DNA from: Brachypodius melanocephalos | Taxonomy: Eukaryota; Chordata; Aves; Passeriformes; Pycnonotidae | Assembly (NCBI GenBank): GCA_013398615.1 | Contig: VZSR01000520.1 | Coordinates: forward strand, 29,307,604-29,371,603 | Direction: 5' to 3' | Length of the DNA: 64,000 bases | Shown here: piece after piece, positions 9,725 through 22,459 of the stretch | Numbering within the stretch: position 1 is the first letter of the stretch | How the letters are laid out: each line of letters opens with the position of its first letter | Position numbers and translations under genes: made by a program | Notes under the pieces: model-generated | What the model was told of the DNA's origin: nothing | What the model saw: only the letters and a program-made list of their open reading frames with translations | The model's database searches: none

Positions 9725-12700
9725 ATCTTTTAAAAGGTGCTGCTCTAAAAGCCAGTGATGTTCACCAGTCACAGCAGATATCTCAGCATGTTTCTTAGGA
9801 TTTGTCTTCTACTGTAGCAGGAACTAAAAGTCTGGGCCCATGTGATGGTGTCAACTGGCCAGGCTTTATGGAGCCATACCAAGAATCTCATATCCATCAT
9901 CCAGCCCACAGCAACTTTAATGTGAAATTTCTGATTTCATTCTCTTTAGTAAGATTTCCTTTGATATGTGGCTGACTTTTGATTAAAAAATGTTTTACTT
10001 AGGTAACCTGCTAAGGAGGGGTCTAATTTCTTCTGTTTTAGAGAATTTCTTGCCATGATCTGAGAAATGGCACAGAGACAGTGCTGGGAAAGGTGACTGT
10101 TCCACATGCTCTTTGAGAAACACTTTCCTCTTTAATGAGTGCTGTGGCATGCTGAAAACACTTAACTTTTCATGATGGTTCTGGTTTCTTTTCTTGTTGA
10201 TCTCCTTGACTCTGGACTGAATCAGAGCTGCTTGCCTGTAAATCATAGGGCCTGAGTAAGTCATGGTTTGATTTTTTTATTTTTTTAGGGTTTTTTTTTG
10301 TGGTTTGCTTTCAGAATGGGACAAAGTGAATTATTCTTGTAGGTTTTGAGTCCTGGGTAACCCAGATGGTGCAATAAAGAGAGTTAGGAAGAAAACCCTC
10401 CATCAAATGATGTTGACTGTTGTCACCTTTTTTTAAACTTAAATATTGCTTTATATTTTGCTGGGGAGGTGGGCAGATTTTCATATTTGGTAAACCACTA
10501 TCTGACCAAATTATGGCCCAAGTGATGAATATTTAATTGGATCTGTACTCTATGAAATACATTGCTGCCTAGGTGGATAAAGGCTGGATAACCTATAAAT
10601 TGGTAATTTGGTTGTCAGCTTCCACAGTGCCCTGGACAGTAACAAAACACATGGATTCTTGTGGATTTCTGTCAAAAAAAATTTAATGTTTGGATTGGAT
10701 TGTGAAGAGTTTAGGTCTTCTATCCTTTTTCTATTTCTTCAATTAAAAAAAGAAGATGGAATGAAATTAAAAATTTAGGAATACTTTTAATATTGCAGTG
10801 TCAACTAACTGCATTCCTTAGAGTTACCAGCCCTCATCTTTGCCACTGATGTGTTAAAGAGGTATCTTCAGGAGTGTGATATTGCCAAGAGTTAAAACAA
10901 GTGATATCCACTGCTGCAAACTTTAAAATAGTTATATGTATAGAACATGAATTAATTTCATGTCAAATTGCATTTTTCTTTGAGTTTTATTACTGCTGTT
11001 AGTCAAGTAGGTGCTGGGAATACAGGGTAATGTTTTTTGCTACATCCTTAAGATTTACCTGCAGGCAACGTGTGGCAGGTAGTCAAGTGCCCATTTGGGT
11101 TCACTCAAGTGGGAAACTGATGCTGCAGTTTGACTGGAGTCAAATATGCAGGGGTTACTGGTGTCTTATGGCTTTGTGGTGAGGGGAGAGTGGCATAGGC
11201 TCAGGGTTTGCTGCTCTGCAGTGTGTCCAAAACTGAGGCAAGATGATCATACTCTAAGGATGAGGGGCAAGGAGCATCCAGTAGGTTCTGCTCAGTAATT
11301 TCATGTCAAAACCTTAGGGCAGTATTTTCTCTCTCCAGGTGCTGTGCTATTTCTGGGTCTGTCCTGGTAATGTCCACTGAACAAACACTGACTGTATTTC
11401 ATGCTATATTATTGTTTTCTGTAGCTGATCTTAATTTATATTATTATATAACCTAGCAGTGAGGCAACCCAGTCACTGCAGATCAAAGGAATTAGTGCAG
11501 CTGTCATGTGGATAAGCTCACATTGTGCCTCACAACACCACCCCAGGCTTGCTTGAATCGTGCAGCCTCAACTCTGTCTCCCTCTCATCACTGTGAGTAC
11601 AGCCGAGGATATGTAAATGTGTGTGTGTACGTATGGATCCTGTAGGTATTTACACATGCTTAGGCAATACTGCCTTGCAGCATGGGATATTGTCTGGGTT
11701 TGACAGCAGCCTTTGAATGCAGGCATCGGTTTCCCATCCATATGTTCCCTGAGGCTGTCAGCAGTCATTGGGACGGCTGGCGGGGTGTCAGCTAAGCTCT
11801 CCTCTTCTGGAGGAATATTACAGTAGCAAAGCTGATGAGAACTGTGACATCTTTGAGGGAGGACACTGCATGAGGTCTGCATGATATGCATCATCCCCTA
11901 CTTGACGAGTTTTTCACAGCAGGGACTTTTTTATTGTTTCTATTCTTGTCAATATCTGTCAAGGTACCCAACATAGTTTTCTCTTTTCAATTCCTTTTTT
12001 CTTTACTTTTTACTTTCTTTCCCTTCATACTCAGAGACCCCAGCTGCCATCCACTGAGTTCTCATCATTGCTGATGTCTGGAGTGTCCAAGAGCTGGAGC
12101 AATGCAGTAGGTCACAGTTTGCTTCCCAGCAGCTCTGACCTAGGAGAGGAGAGGAAAGAGAGAGAGCAAAGCCACGGGTACCAGGCACTGGTGGTGTAAT
12201 TCTTTATCAGGCATGAAACTAAGAGTCTCATCTCCAGGGATGGATGAAATTCTTGGAGATTTCTTGGCCATAGCAATCCTTTTCCCTTTCAAACTGTGGG
12301 TTATATAATAAGATTTAACTTTCCTGAGTTTCTATTTTAAAATTTGAATATAGAATCCTTTCCTTGCTCTCTCTTTCACAATTGAATGTGCTATTAAATA
12401 CTCCAATTTCATCTCAGTAATAGCACTTCAGGGAGAGAAGAGGGAAATGTTCCTAAACACACATTTTGAAAAATTGTTTGCTATTGAAGAATCACAGTAA
12501 ATTTTTTTTAATACTTTATTTTTAAAAAACCCTTATCTTCATATGCACTCGTATGCTAGGAGGAGATGGTATGTAGATGGAGGTCATGGCCTGATAGACA
12601 ATGATCTTTGCTGGGTTCAGGTACTAGGATACTTACTTGGACCTGATATATAATTGTCTGAGGCATTTGATGTAGCTTGTGTAGTTGTCCCTTTTCAAAG

Positions 12701-14486
12701 GAAGGCTTGACACTCGATTCCCCTTAAGGGAGAGGTGGAGCATCTCTCTGAGATGCTTCTAAAAGTGTCTTGAGTGGTCAATGTTTGTTAGACTGTAGCC
12801 ATAAGCTCCAGTAGGTCACAGTGATAGAGGAACAGTACCTGCGTTGGGGATTCAGGGTTTGAGGAGTGAGCAAAAGCAGGACCCAGGGCAACACTGGCAG
12901 CTGTCTGCCCCTGCTGTGAAAGCCTGCTCAGAGAGCTGTGGACTGAGTTTGTTTGCGCTGATGAATGTTGTGCGCTGCAGCTTGTGAACTGTATTGGATC
13001 CCCCACCATGCTGCCTTGCTATTGCTGCTGGCATAGCTTGTTGTGTTTATGAATGTGACAGTCAAACACATCAGAGGCACAACTTGCCCACTGATCTGTG
13101 AGACCGCCTGCCTTGTTCAGTGGGAACCCAGCTGACAGTGGCAGAGAATACACAGATTTCTAGGAGGGCTTGATTGGAGGATTTATGTCTGTAAAGTTCC
13201 TTGGGACATGCCAGCCTAACGAGGTTTGGTTGTCCATTCATGAAGTTCATTTAAATCTTGAGGGAGGAGGTTATTTTCCCAGTCTCAAAAGAAAAGTGTT
13301 TTCTCTCAGTCTCAAGAGAATAGCGAAACTATTTTCCACTTCTAGTTAATCTACTTGTTATGAACCGTGATGTTTCACCATGATATAAAGTGAATAAAGA
13401 GGAAAAGGCATGAAGAAGGCTTCAAATGCAGAGCATAGTAGTTTCAGAAGAGAGTCAGACTTCCTGGTCATTGCCATGATTACTGTGCCAACCTACAAAA
13501 TTGTGTTTAAATTAGGGTTTATATTGACATAATTATTTTGATAAATATCACACCCAAATGAACATAGTTAAATAAAAACAATGAGCTGTCTTAGCCCCTT
13601 TGTGGTGGGAATAAAGATGTTGTTCTGTGGGGACTTTTGTTCATTTTTTTTCCCCTAAGAACATTCATGTTTTTCTGGCCTCCAGGTTGTTCCAGGACAT
13701 AATGTTTTTATTTCTGTTGAATTGTAGCAAGCAATGATTGTTACATGTTGTGGTTCTCCTTGCGTGCGGAGCGCTTTACCTTCCCACTCGGGATCTCCTT
13801 GTTTCTTGTGCTGTGTGAGGTTATAGTACAGGGAATTCAGCTGGCAACTGCAGTTGTTTCTGCTGGAATTCGTATTTGTTTCAGTAATAAATGGCAGATT
13901 ATTATCTGGGTTGGTAGCTGCATTACACTGCTTGCAGCATTGCTGTGGCCTTTCTGAAGATAATTTCTTGGAGCAGCAATTGCAAACTGTGCTTCCTTCA
14001 TCTTCAGCTTTAGACTGAAAAACCTCTAATCAAAAGACAAGGTGACATTTTCAGGTCTCCTGCAATGTAGTTAGCTTTCACCTTAGCCCCTGTCTCTGGT
14101 TGTTGCCCTTTTCACAGCAGTGTAGGATCATTTTCTGTGCCCAAGCATTCTTGGAGGGCAACAAATCCCCTTAGTGCTAGATTCCTATAATAGAAGCAGC
14201 CCTGCACTTCTCCTTTTCCTCTCCAAATTTCGGTTGCTAGACTTGCTGGTGTGTGCCTCAGTCCTTTAATTTTTCTTGCTGCAGCACTTAAGCATAATTT
14301 GCTGTCAAACATATGCTCTCTGATTGAGGTCCAACCAGATTTACTTGCAAATGTGTCTGTGTCAATAGTTTTTGTTTCAATTAGATTTACAAAGAGCCAT
14401 TTTGGTGCTCTGGCATGTTACTCAGAAGGGAGGTTGTGGGGAGGGCCTTGGGCCTTCCAGGCAATTAATTAATAACTAGCTAGTTT
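9725..14486. other. Anonymous DNA, no gene seen
   Basis: I see no repeat family, RNA gene or exon. Open frames reach 108 codons (minus, 11568-11894) without a recognisable domain. Short features are a T-rich block at 10269-10300, GTGTGTGTAC near 11620 and an imperfect tandem pair of about 25 bp at 13274-13323. A CpG-containing patch at about 13755-13800 stands out from the CpG-poor background. The 70-codon plus frame starting at 13745 is hydrophobic (two membrane-like stretches) but not recognised. Confidence 0.5.
13274..13323. repeat. Imperfect tandem pair, unit about 25 bp
   Basis: Unit 1 (13274-13298) starts TTTTCCCAGTCTCAA and unit 2 (13299-13323) starts TTTTCTCTCAGTCTCAA. Both continue with an A/G-rich half. 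They differ by a few substitutions and a small indel. Confidence 0.7.
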
Positions 14487-14540
14487 AAAAAAAAAAAAAA
14501 AAAAAGTAAAGAAAATGGAAAAAAAATAAAAGAAAAAGGA
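14487..14540. repeat. Poly-A run of 19 followed by an A-rich stretch
   Basis: A run of 19 A at 14487-14505 continues into GTAAAG, AAAATGG and AAAATAAAAG blocks to about 14540. No retroelement body or processed pseudogene is recognisable upstream, so the origin is open. Confidence 0.9.
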
Positions 14541-16943
14541 ATTGGGGAATCTGATATTATTTGCCCATGGCTGAACAGGGCTGTCGCAGTTCTTGCTGAG
14601 GATAAATCAATAGCCAGGGATCAATTTGATGGGTGCAGTAAGATGCAATGCTTTGAGATGTAAAAATTAGTAGAACCAGGCATCTGGGTCTGGATGTGGA
14701 TGGGGTTGTGTCCACAGTTAGCTAAATGAGTGAAAACCATTTGTAGCAGGGCTGAGCCAAAACCACAGTATGCTGAGAAGAATTAGCTATTATTCAGTAT
14801 TATTTATTTATCCATACTTCCTCTTGAAAATGCAAGGACAGGGTTTTCACATGTGAGGAATTTGAATTTATGCACTAAGGTAAGAGGCTTGATTCATTTG
14901 TCTTCTTACCCCTGCAGTCACAATGAGAGATTTGGCTTCCCATTGATGCTAAAGGCATTTGTGTGCTTAATGACTTTTCATATACCCATAATTATCTTTT
15001 TAGATAAATAAGACTAGATCATTAGATTTGTCCCAAAATGCTTGTATATCTTTTTCCAGTATTTCAAAGAATATGTTGAAAAACTGGGCTCAATACTGTG
15101 GTACTGTCCTAAACCCATGCTTTCTTTGCCAGATTATCTTTCCAGCCTTCATGGTCTTTTGATGGTCTGAGTGTGGGGCTTTTTGGCATCAAGCTGGATT
15201 TTGTATTTTCCCCATGCTTAAGCTGTTAAAGGAAAATTTCAGTAGTCAATTACTCATAATTTTAAAAAATTCTTTGGTCATTTCACATGCCTGATGTCTG
15301 AGAACCAGCAAAACCTTGCAGTGTCTGTGTGGGGGTCAAAGGAGGGGTCACAGTGAAGCTGGGCTGGCAAGAGTTCCAGCTGGAGACTCTGTCACTGGAG
15401 TTGACCCATGGGACAGGAGAGGTTTTTTAGTTTTTTAAAGCTGCTTCTGCAGTGATCTCTACAGTTATCCTGAACTCTTTTTTAGAATGTGATTTGTTTC
15501 AACCAGCTATGTTATTATTTTCTCTGTGTTATGTCTTGAACTTTGGTGCCTCTAATCTCTCTGAGCTGCACCTTGTACTGCTTGGATACCTTGGAGTCAT
15601 TGGAAACACTGTGGAAGAAGATCCTGTTCATCAAAATATGCAAATATTTGGAAGAGTAATAGCATTGAGCAATTTTCTAGTAATAATAAGTCCTGGCATG
15701 TTCCTTCAAACAATAAAAATACAAACAAGTATCAGAGGAAAGACCGAAGGGTTTGAAATGCCTGATATCAGAAGTAATTTCATATACTTTCCATTTTTAA
15801 CAAGCTGCTTTAATGTTCTTAAGTTAACTTTGCATTTTACTGGTGTCACAATTATGATCAACTTGACATTTTCAGTGATTTTGCAAACCAGCTAGGCATA
15901 CAAATATCTTCTTTCTACAGATGAACAGTGAGATGTAAATATATGCTATATTACTGTATTTAAAAAAATATTTTTGTTGTTAAAAAGAATAAAATTCACA
16001 TGTGAAAACAAGATCAGATGACACAAACCTGGTCCCAAGCTAGGTATGTGGGGGAGACTTATATACTTCTCAAAAAGATTAGAACTTTTAGAATGCAAGG
16101 GACATAGTGGGCCCTCCAGTGTATTTATCACGATGGCACCAATAGTGGCAGCTATGTTCCTAAAACAGGATGTGTGCTGTGGATGGTGACATAACAGACC
16201 CTGTGGTGGGGATGGCTGGATTAGGTTTTTGAGAGTCTGTTCAGAAAATTTGATCTGGCATCACAGAATAATGAAGGAGCTCTACACTGTCATTTTTATT
16301 GGTATTGCTTTTCAGAACATGTGTTTAAAACATTGCAAGGTTGTCAGATGTCAGTGAACTGCATGAGCTCCCCACTGCCTCAGATGGAGTTGCTCCAGCC
16401 TTCAAAACCTGCATCAAGGCAGTTGATTTATAGCAGTAAATTGTACAACCTCACATCCTGCTAGGATTGCACTGCCCTTACATCTGGTCTAACCACTGAG
16501 GAGAGAGCTGGTCAACTCTTCAAAATCTGTTGTACAGAGAGAATTTGTCTACAAAATACAGATTAGAGTGAAATGAAGCAGCCTGGTCGGGTGGGCAGAC
16601 TGGCAAGTGGCAGTGAGATGACTCTTGGGTCCTGTGCTGCTTCAGTTGCTGTCTCTTGACCTGACACTGAGTGAAAGGGATAACTGGCCTGGTCAACCTC
16701 AGGGTGCAAAGCTGAACAAAAGCAGTAGAAAAACAGCTGCTTCTAAGTAGAGGACTCTGGGGTGAGTGTGGAACTGATTTGGTAAATTGCTGAGGGGCTC
16801 TTAACTCCAGCTGACTTCACAAGTCTTTGGTAGTTTGTGTAAATTCACAGATCGAGGACAAATGCACTCTGTGCTTTGGGGATGCTTTGTTTGAAGAGGG
16901 CTGCTTGACCTCAGCAACTTCTCCAGGGGCAGTGGAGAAAGAG

Positions 16944-16985
16944 GTCTTTTTTAAGAGGCCTTTTTTAAGGGGTCCTTTTTGATGG
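16944..16985. repeat. Three imperfect tandem copies of a 14-bp unit
   Basis: The copies are GTCTTTTTTAAGAG, GCCTTTTTTAAGGG and GTCCTTTTTGATGG, directly adjacent. The first two differ at two positions, and the third is more diverged. This is a minor slippage repeat. Confidence 0.8.
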
Positions 16986-17410
16986 TATCTTGTGGCAGTG
17001 TTGTACTGTAACACGAGGCAGTGTGTTCATTTCCATGCTCTGCCAGCCCTTGATGCTGCTGCCACCTGTTTGGCTTCCCACTGCACAGCTGTGCCTTTGT
17101 GTACAGTTTCTGAACTGGGTTTTTATGACATCTGTGTTTTAGCTCCCTTGAGACCCATCACTTGCAGTCCTATCTCACTGGGCACTCTCTCCCTTCACAA
17201 AATCAGTGCTATAAATGTAGCTCACTTAAATCACCACTCACTGAAAGAACAGACAAGATTAATGAGGAAAAATTTGCCTTGGTGGAAATGAAATACTTGC
17301 TATCATGATCTCATCCAGTAGCACTGAGTGGAGATTTCTTTCCTTTACAGTTGAGTCAAAGGGACATAAAAATGAGAGCAAGGTATGAACAAATGTTCTG
17401 CAAGTATTAG

Positions 17411-17430
17411 ACTTGTACTCAAGTACAAGT
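17411..17430. repeat. Short perfect hairpin
   Basis: ACTTGTAC and GTACAAGT form an 8-bp perfect stem around the loop TCAA. A further partial copy (TTGTACTTGT) follows at 17431-17440. The site is too short for a microRNA precursor and has no T-run to suggest a terminator. Confidence 0.75.
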
Positions 17431-20400
17431 TTGTACTTGTTGGCATTTATTTTGTTCTAGGACTTGAATTCCTTGTGGTAGTATCATGGAGATGGCTCAG
17501 GGAATTATTCTATGGGAAATGTACTGTATTCACCATTACAAAATACAGCAATTGCCAATGGAGACAGCTTACCTGTTCATTGATATGAAGCCCTTTTTCC
17601 AAAGAAGAGCTATGAGGACTGCTGCTCCTGTAGAAGTCACCTGTACTCACTCAGGATATAAACAAGTGCAGCTTAAAGCAGTGTCTTGTGGGTGTTTGTT
17701 AGAGGTGTCTAAATAGCCTGTACATGGTGTGGTTGCTGTTACTGTGGGCACTGCAGGACCTACTGTGATATCTGTAAAAATCCTCCAGTGCAGGCCACAA
17801 TAAGTGGATGAGCACTGTGGTATCCTAGCAGGTAATTATTGGAAAAGTCTGGCTGCTTGAAGATGACCAACATGTCTATTTAGGAAATGCTGTTTGCAAA
17901 CACTTGTAGGATGTACTCAGATTTTTTAAACCGAACAAAAGATAATTATAGTAACAAGTATAAATTAGTGAATATTGCATCCATGAGGGTGTGCTCTTTC
18001 CCCAGCTGGTTTGACAGTGCAAGGAGCAACAAGGGGGAAAAGGGTAACCTGATGTGAAAGCAGAGGTTGTTTCTGCAAGCAGGCTGGCTGAATTTCACAG
18101 TGACCATGCTGGCCTTGAGATTACAGAACTTCTGAGGACTGGCTTTGGGATAAGATGGTGTCTAAAATTCCCTCTCACTGCAAGCCCCTCAGTTGTTCAC
18201 TGAGTTTAATGTAGAAGGAATGCAGCAACGATCAGGGTTCCATTTTAACTGCTGGAGGAGGATATTATTGCAGTGTAATTTTTTGGCCACTGACTTGCAA
18301 AGTGGTAGGATTGTCCCTCTTATTGTCATTCACACTGTTTTGTTATCACATCTTTGAAGAATCAGTCTCACTGCTACTTTTCCTGCTTCCTCGTTATGTA
18401 CAGGCTGAAAGCTGCAATAAAATGTATTTTAGCCCCAGACATGGCATGAATGAGAGTGACTTCTGACAAAGAGCCCTAATTATTAACTGATTACTTGAAC
18501 TTTAAAATGCTTGAAGTACAGGTCACTGCCACTTTTTGTTCAAGTGAGCTGGTATTTCTAACTAGTTTACAATGATGTTGAAGGTATAGATGGCTCTTTT
18601 ACAGCTGACCATCTCTACAAGGCTGTTCTTCCCCTCCTGACACAGGCCCTTAATTACACTTGGCAGTGGCCTAAGTTTACAAGGAGGAGTTTGCCTTGAG
18701 CGTGGTGCCCAGCAGCTCTCCTGTACCCTTTCTGCTGTGACTTGCTTTCACTCCCAGGGACCAGCAGGGTTTTCAGCTAGGCAGATAATGGGAAAATTAA
18801 AAATTATGTGTTATCATGAATACTGCTGACTTATTTTAGGGGTAGAGGTTTCCTTCAAGGCAGATGCTGTTGAACTCTAGAGAAAGAAAAGAATGTGTGA
18901 GTGTCACGAATGCAAGTGTGCGGCTTTGGAGAATGCAGCTTTTCTGTTTCTGTGTTTTATGAAGCTTGGCTTCTAACTAGCCTCTAAAATAGAGGGAGCA
19001 TGAAAAAATTTCTGAATGTCTTCTGAAGTGTGAGATCTGAAAGAAAAATCATATCTTTATGAATATGTTCTTAATTTTGTTCAGGAAAATCCTGTTCCAG
19101 AGCACCTGCACGCTCTGGTGCATTATCTGTGAAGTCATTGGGCAATAGTAAACTGCAACTAAAGAATCTGTGTGAAAATTGCTGGTGAATGGAAAACAGT
19201 ATTTCTCACAATTGTCTCACATTTTGACTCAATATAGACTACAGAGTAGGCAAGCTTCCTCTGATTTAAGAAAAATAATATATTTTAGTGATCTGACACA
19301 ATGGGATTTTCTTATGAAGATTGATCTTTACTGTAGAGCGCTGTCATTAATTCTCAAATGTAAGTGCTGTATTCAAATTTACAGTATAAAACACAGGGAA
19401 GCAATGTGAAGTATAGCATATTCTAGAGAAGTAAAGTAAGCTTTTCATTAATGAACAAAGGCATTCTTTCTCAGGTGAAAACAATGGATTGGTAGTGCTT
19501 CTTACCATCACAGCAAAACAGCTTAGCCATAGTGCTAGTTCATCCCAATACCTGCTTCCTGCTTGTACAGGGAGAAAGAGCAGTTGAATGGTCTGGGCAG
19601 AGTTGAATGATTATGACATATACTGGAGACCTCAGTGATTTAGATAATTTTTCTTTTTGACCATGGATATTCCTTGTGGAGTGACAGTTTTCTTTATCTC
19701 TGATATAGTTCCATTTGAAAAATAGAGTTGATATTTTTAGGCTTCAGAGAAATGTTTTGAGATAACTCAGTGTATTATATGTCTGGGACAGTCTGAGCAC
19801 CTATGGCATCTGTGCAAGACTCTGCTGAGAATATAGATCAAACTCTGTTGCTCATATTCTTTAGATCCTGAATAAAGAAGTATCACCTTGTCACCAGTTT
19901 TTACCCATTTGTGTTCTTATCCCTCACAGAGTTCAACTAGACTGATTTGTGGGTTTTCTTCTTGCACTTGAGAGGGTTTTTTTGGCAGGTATCTCTGTTC
20001 TAACAATTTCTTTTTGTCTTTTGACCAAGATAAAAATAACACAAACAAATGAAAATTTATTTCCTTGCTATAATAAACCCAAGCCACAGATGAGCTTTGG
20101 CTCAAGAGCTGGTAACTTTCAACCTACTGTGGCAGGGCTTAATTCTATTCTTCCCCTGGTTAAACCAATATCACTTTCTGTGACAGAGCTGCGAATTTAG
20201 AGACTCAGCAAAAGCCAAAATCTTGTACAAGAGCACTGGACTGATTGGAGAGTTTTATGTGTCTCTCACAAGTGAGGGCTGAGCAGTCTGGCTGCCTTAT
20301 GCCATTCCTGATGTCAGTCACTTTTTCTTAAATGCGTGAGCCAGCCTTGTCCACTGTCACAGTATACAGCTACATCTCCCCTTTAAAAAGCAGCATTTGC

Positions 20401-20439
20401 CTCCTGCCCAAAAGGAGCAGTGTGGTTTTCTTGTTCGAT

Positions 20440-20608
20440 TTTTGGTGGTGGTACTTGTTGGTTTTTTAGGGGGGATTTTTTTGGTGGGTTTTGTTCTTTG
20501 GGAGGGATTTTTTGTGGTTTTTGTTGTTGTTTTTGGGTTTGTTGGTTTTTGGGGTTTTATGGTTGTTTTTGGTTTTGTTTTTTGGGGGGTGTTGTGGTTT
20601 TTTTTTTA
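20440..20608. repeat. G/T-rich low-complexity tract with G-runs
   Basis: About 170 bases of plus strand are almost only G and T, with G-runs of 3-6 (near 20469-20474, 20486-20488, 20500-20506, 20532-20535, 20551-20554 and 20584-20589). The strand asymmetry is extreme. It is the complement type of the A/C-rich tracts seen elsewhere in the window. Two overlapping open frames here encode Phe/Val/Gly/Trp-rich artefacts. Confidence 0.9.
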
Positions 20609-21932
20609 ATCTTGTTAGTTCTAGGTCATCTGATCATCACCATATTCATTCATTTTCCTCTTACATATGATTTTTTCTCCCTTCATAACTGAGGTCAAAT
20701 GCTTATATGTAGGTGACACCAACCATTTCATACAGTTTGTCCCACTCCTCTGTTCTGGCTCAACTCCCTTGCAACATTCTTCTGTCTGACCAGTGAAAAA
20801 TGGGGCCTGGAGTGAAATGGAAATGAACTCAGGAGTGAGTTTATGGGACTGCAGGGGACCATCTGTTAATGTAAATGTTTAAGGTAAAATGCATTAAGGC
20901 CTGCACGCTGAAGAGACATTTCATTTGCATTCTGCCTCTGGGATTATTTCTGACTCTTGCCTAAGGGCAGCAGAGTTGAGGGCAGACAAGCGTGCTTTCT
21001 CCTTTTCATCTTTTGCTATTGCAAGTTTTACGTTATGGTTGAGATGCCAGACTCGAAATGTGAAATGTGCTGCTTAGATTCAAAATGTGGGTTTGGTTTT
21101 AAAAATTATTGTGGCCTATGCTTCACCTCAAGAAAGCATGGATTCCGTAATACCTTTTTTATTTATGGAAAAAGAGAATGCAAATATCATTATTTTTAGA
21201 AGCAGGAGAGACTTCTCCATTCTTTACTATTCAAATGTTAAACATAAGAGCAAGAAAGAACAAATCATAAAGAGAAAGTGCAATGGGTTGATACCACTCA
21301 TCTCTCGCTTCATGCATGTCTTAAATTAAAATTATAGGGAAATCTAACCTATATTTTTCTAATGTGTTCTGATAGTCTCATGAGTAACCTAGGGGAAGAT
21401 GGCTTAGAAAGGTCTAAAGGTGTGTGTTGCTGCATGCTCATCTGGGGACAGTCCATATTTTTAATCCTGACAGTGTTCATTTAAGTCTGTGAAGAAATTT
21501 TAGTTATTCCCAAAACTTAAGTGGGACACGTCTACAGTGTTTTAAGGAATGTAGTTTAAAATATGACTCTTCTGAATTAGAAACTAGGAATGCTTTTTAG
21601 TGTCTTTTTTATTTTCTGCTTCACTCTAAGCTGCCCTTAGAACAAAATATTGTTGATATGAATAGGAATCGTATTGCAGGGCATTTCTTTGTTGGTGTAC
21701 CTTTAGGAACATGAACTTGAAGAACAGGAGAATTGGAAAATTGGAGTTTGAGATAGTCATCTCAACTCCAGTGACTTTACTAACCTTGAATTTAGGGGAT
21801 AAAATACAGGCAAGGTTATAGTTACTAATCAAGTATCTGTTGATTACATAAATCTGCAATCTAGATTTGATAAGTCTGGACTGTAACAATTTTTTTTCTT
21901 GTTATTGTTACAGAGATAAGTTGTTCATACAA
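20609..21932. other. Anonymous DNA, nothing recognised
   Basis: AT-rich unique-looking sequence with open frames no longer than about 90 codons. A T run lies at 21891-21897, shortly before the LTR. Confidence 0.55.
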
Positions 21933-22459
21933 TGTCATGGGTAAAGCCCAGATGGCAACTGAGCACCACTCAGCTGCTTACTCGCTCCCTGGCCCTGCCA
22001 CTGGGATGGAGGAGAGAGAGCAAGACTGAAAGTGAGAACTTATGGGTTGAGGCAAAGACAGCTAAATGGGACACAAAAGAAAGATAATAATTATAGTAGC
22101 TAAAGCATTAGAATACTCAAAGCAAGTGATACGTGATGCTCACCACTCCCCAACCAATGCCCAGCCAGCTTGTGAGCAGTGGCCCCTGACCAGCTTTCCC
22201 CTGGCTTATATGATAAGCATGACATCATATGCTATGGAATATCATTTTGGAGTCAGCTCTTCTGGCTGTGTCCCTTCTTAACTACTTCTGCCTCTCCAGC
22301 CTTCTCCCTGGCAGAGAATGAGAAGCTGAAAAGTCCTTGACGTAGTATAAACACTAAAACCATCAATGTGTTGTAAACATTCTTATACTAAACCTAAAAC
22401 ACAGGACTATACCAGATACTAGGAAGAAAATTAATTTTATCCCAACCAAAACCAAGACA
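21933..22459 (+). mobile_element. Solo LTR of an avian-type endogenous retrovirus
   Basis: The element runs from TGTCATGGGTAAAGCCCAG at 21933 to CCAAAACCAAGACA at 22459, about 527 bp. The TGTC and GACA ends are inverted complements, as expected for an LTR. Blocks in the order familiar from common bird LTRs include GCACCACTCAGCTGCTTACTC, the GGTTGAGGCAAAGACAG block, a TATA-like region (CTTATATGATAAGCATGACATCA, about 22203-22225) and the ACTAGGAAGAAAATTAA block near the 3' end. No internal retroviral gene, primer-binding site or second LTR is adjacent, so this is a solo LTR left after recombination. The flanking bases do not show a clear target-site duplication. It encodes no protein. I cannot assign the subfamily from memory. 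Confidence 0.85.

Larger units (their letters stand above)
14541..20439. other. Anonymous DNA, no gene seen
   Basis: The longest open frame is 147 codons on the plus strand at 15452-15895. Its product is hydrophobic and unfamiliar, and that length is expected by chance in AT-rich six-frame translation. Small structured sites inside the interval (16944-16985 and 17411-17430) are listed separately. No LINE, LTR, SINE or RNA gene was recognised. Confidence 0.5.

Noticed and set aside
15452..15895. 147-codon plus-strand open frame
   Set aside because: No domain, no supporting splice or promoter context, and a length expected by chance in AT-rich six-frame translation of 64 kb.
17411..17430. Hairpin as a microRNA precursor or terminator
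   Set aside because: The stem is only 8 bp and there is no T-run or extended pairing.
20397..20692. Two overlapping very hydrophobic open frames that look like membrane proteins
   Set aside because: They translate the G/T-rich tract. Phe, Val, Gly and Trp codons are forced by the base composition.
21933..22459. Possibility of a full provirus attached to the LTR
   Set aside because: No internal retroviral coding motifs or partner LTR were seen on either side within several kilobases.
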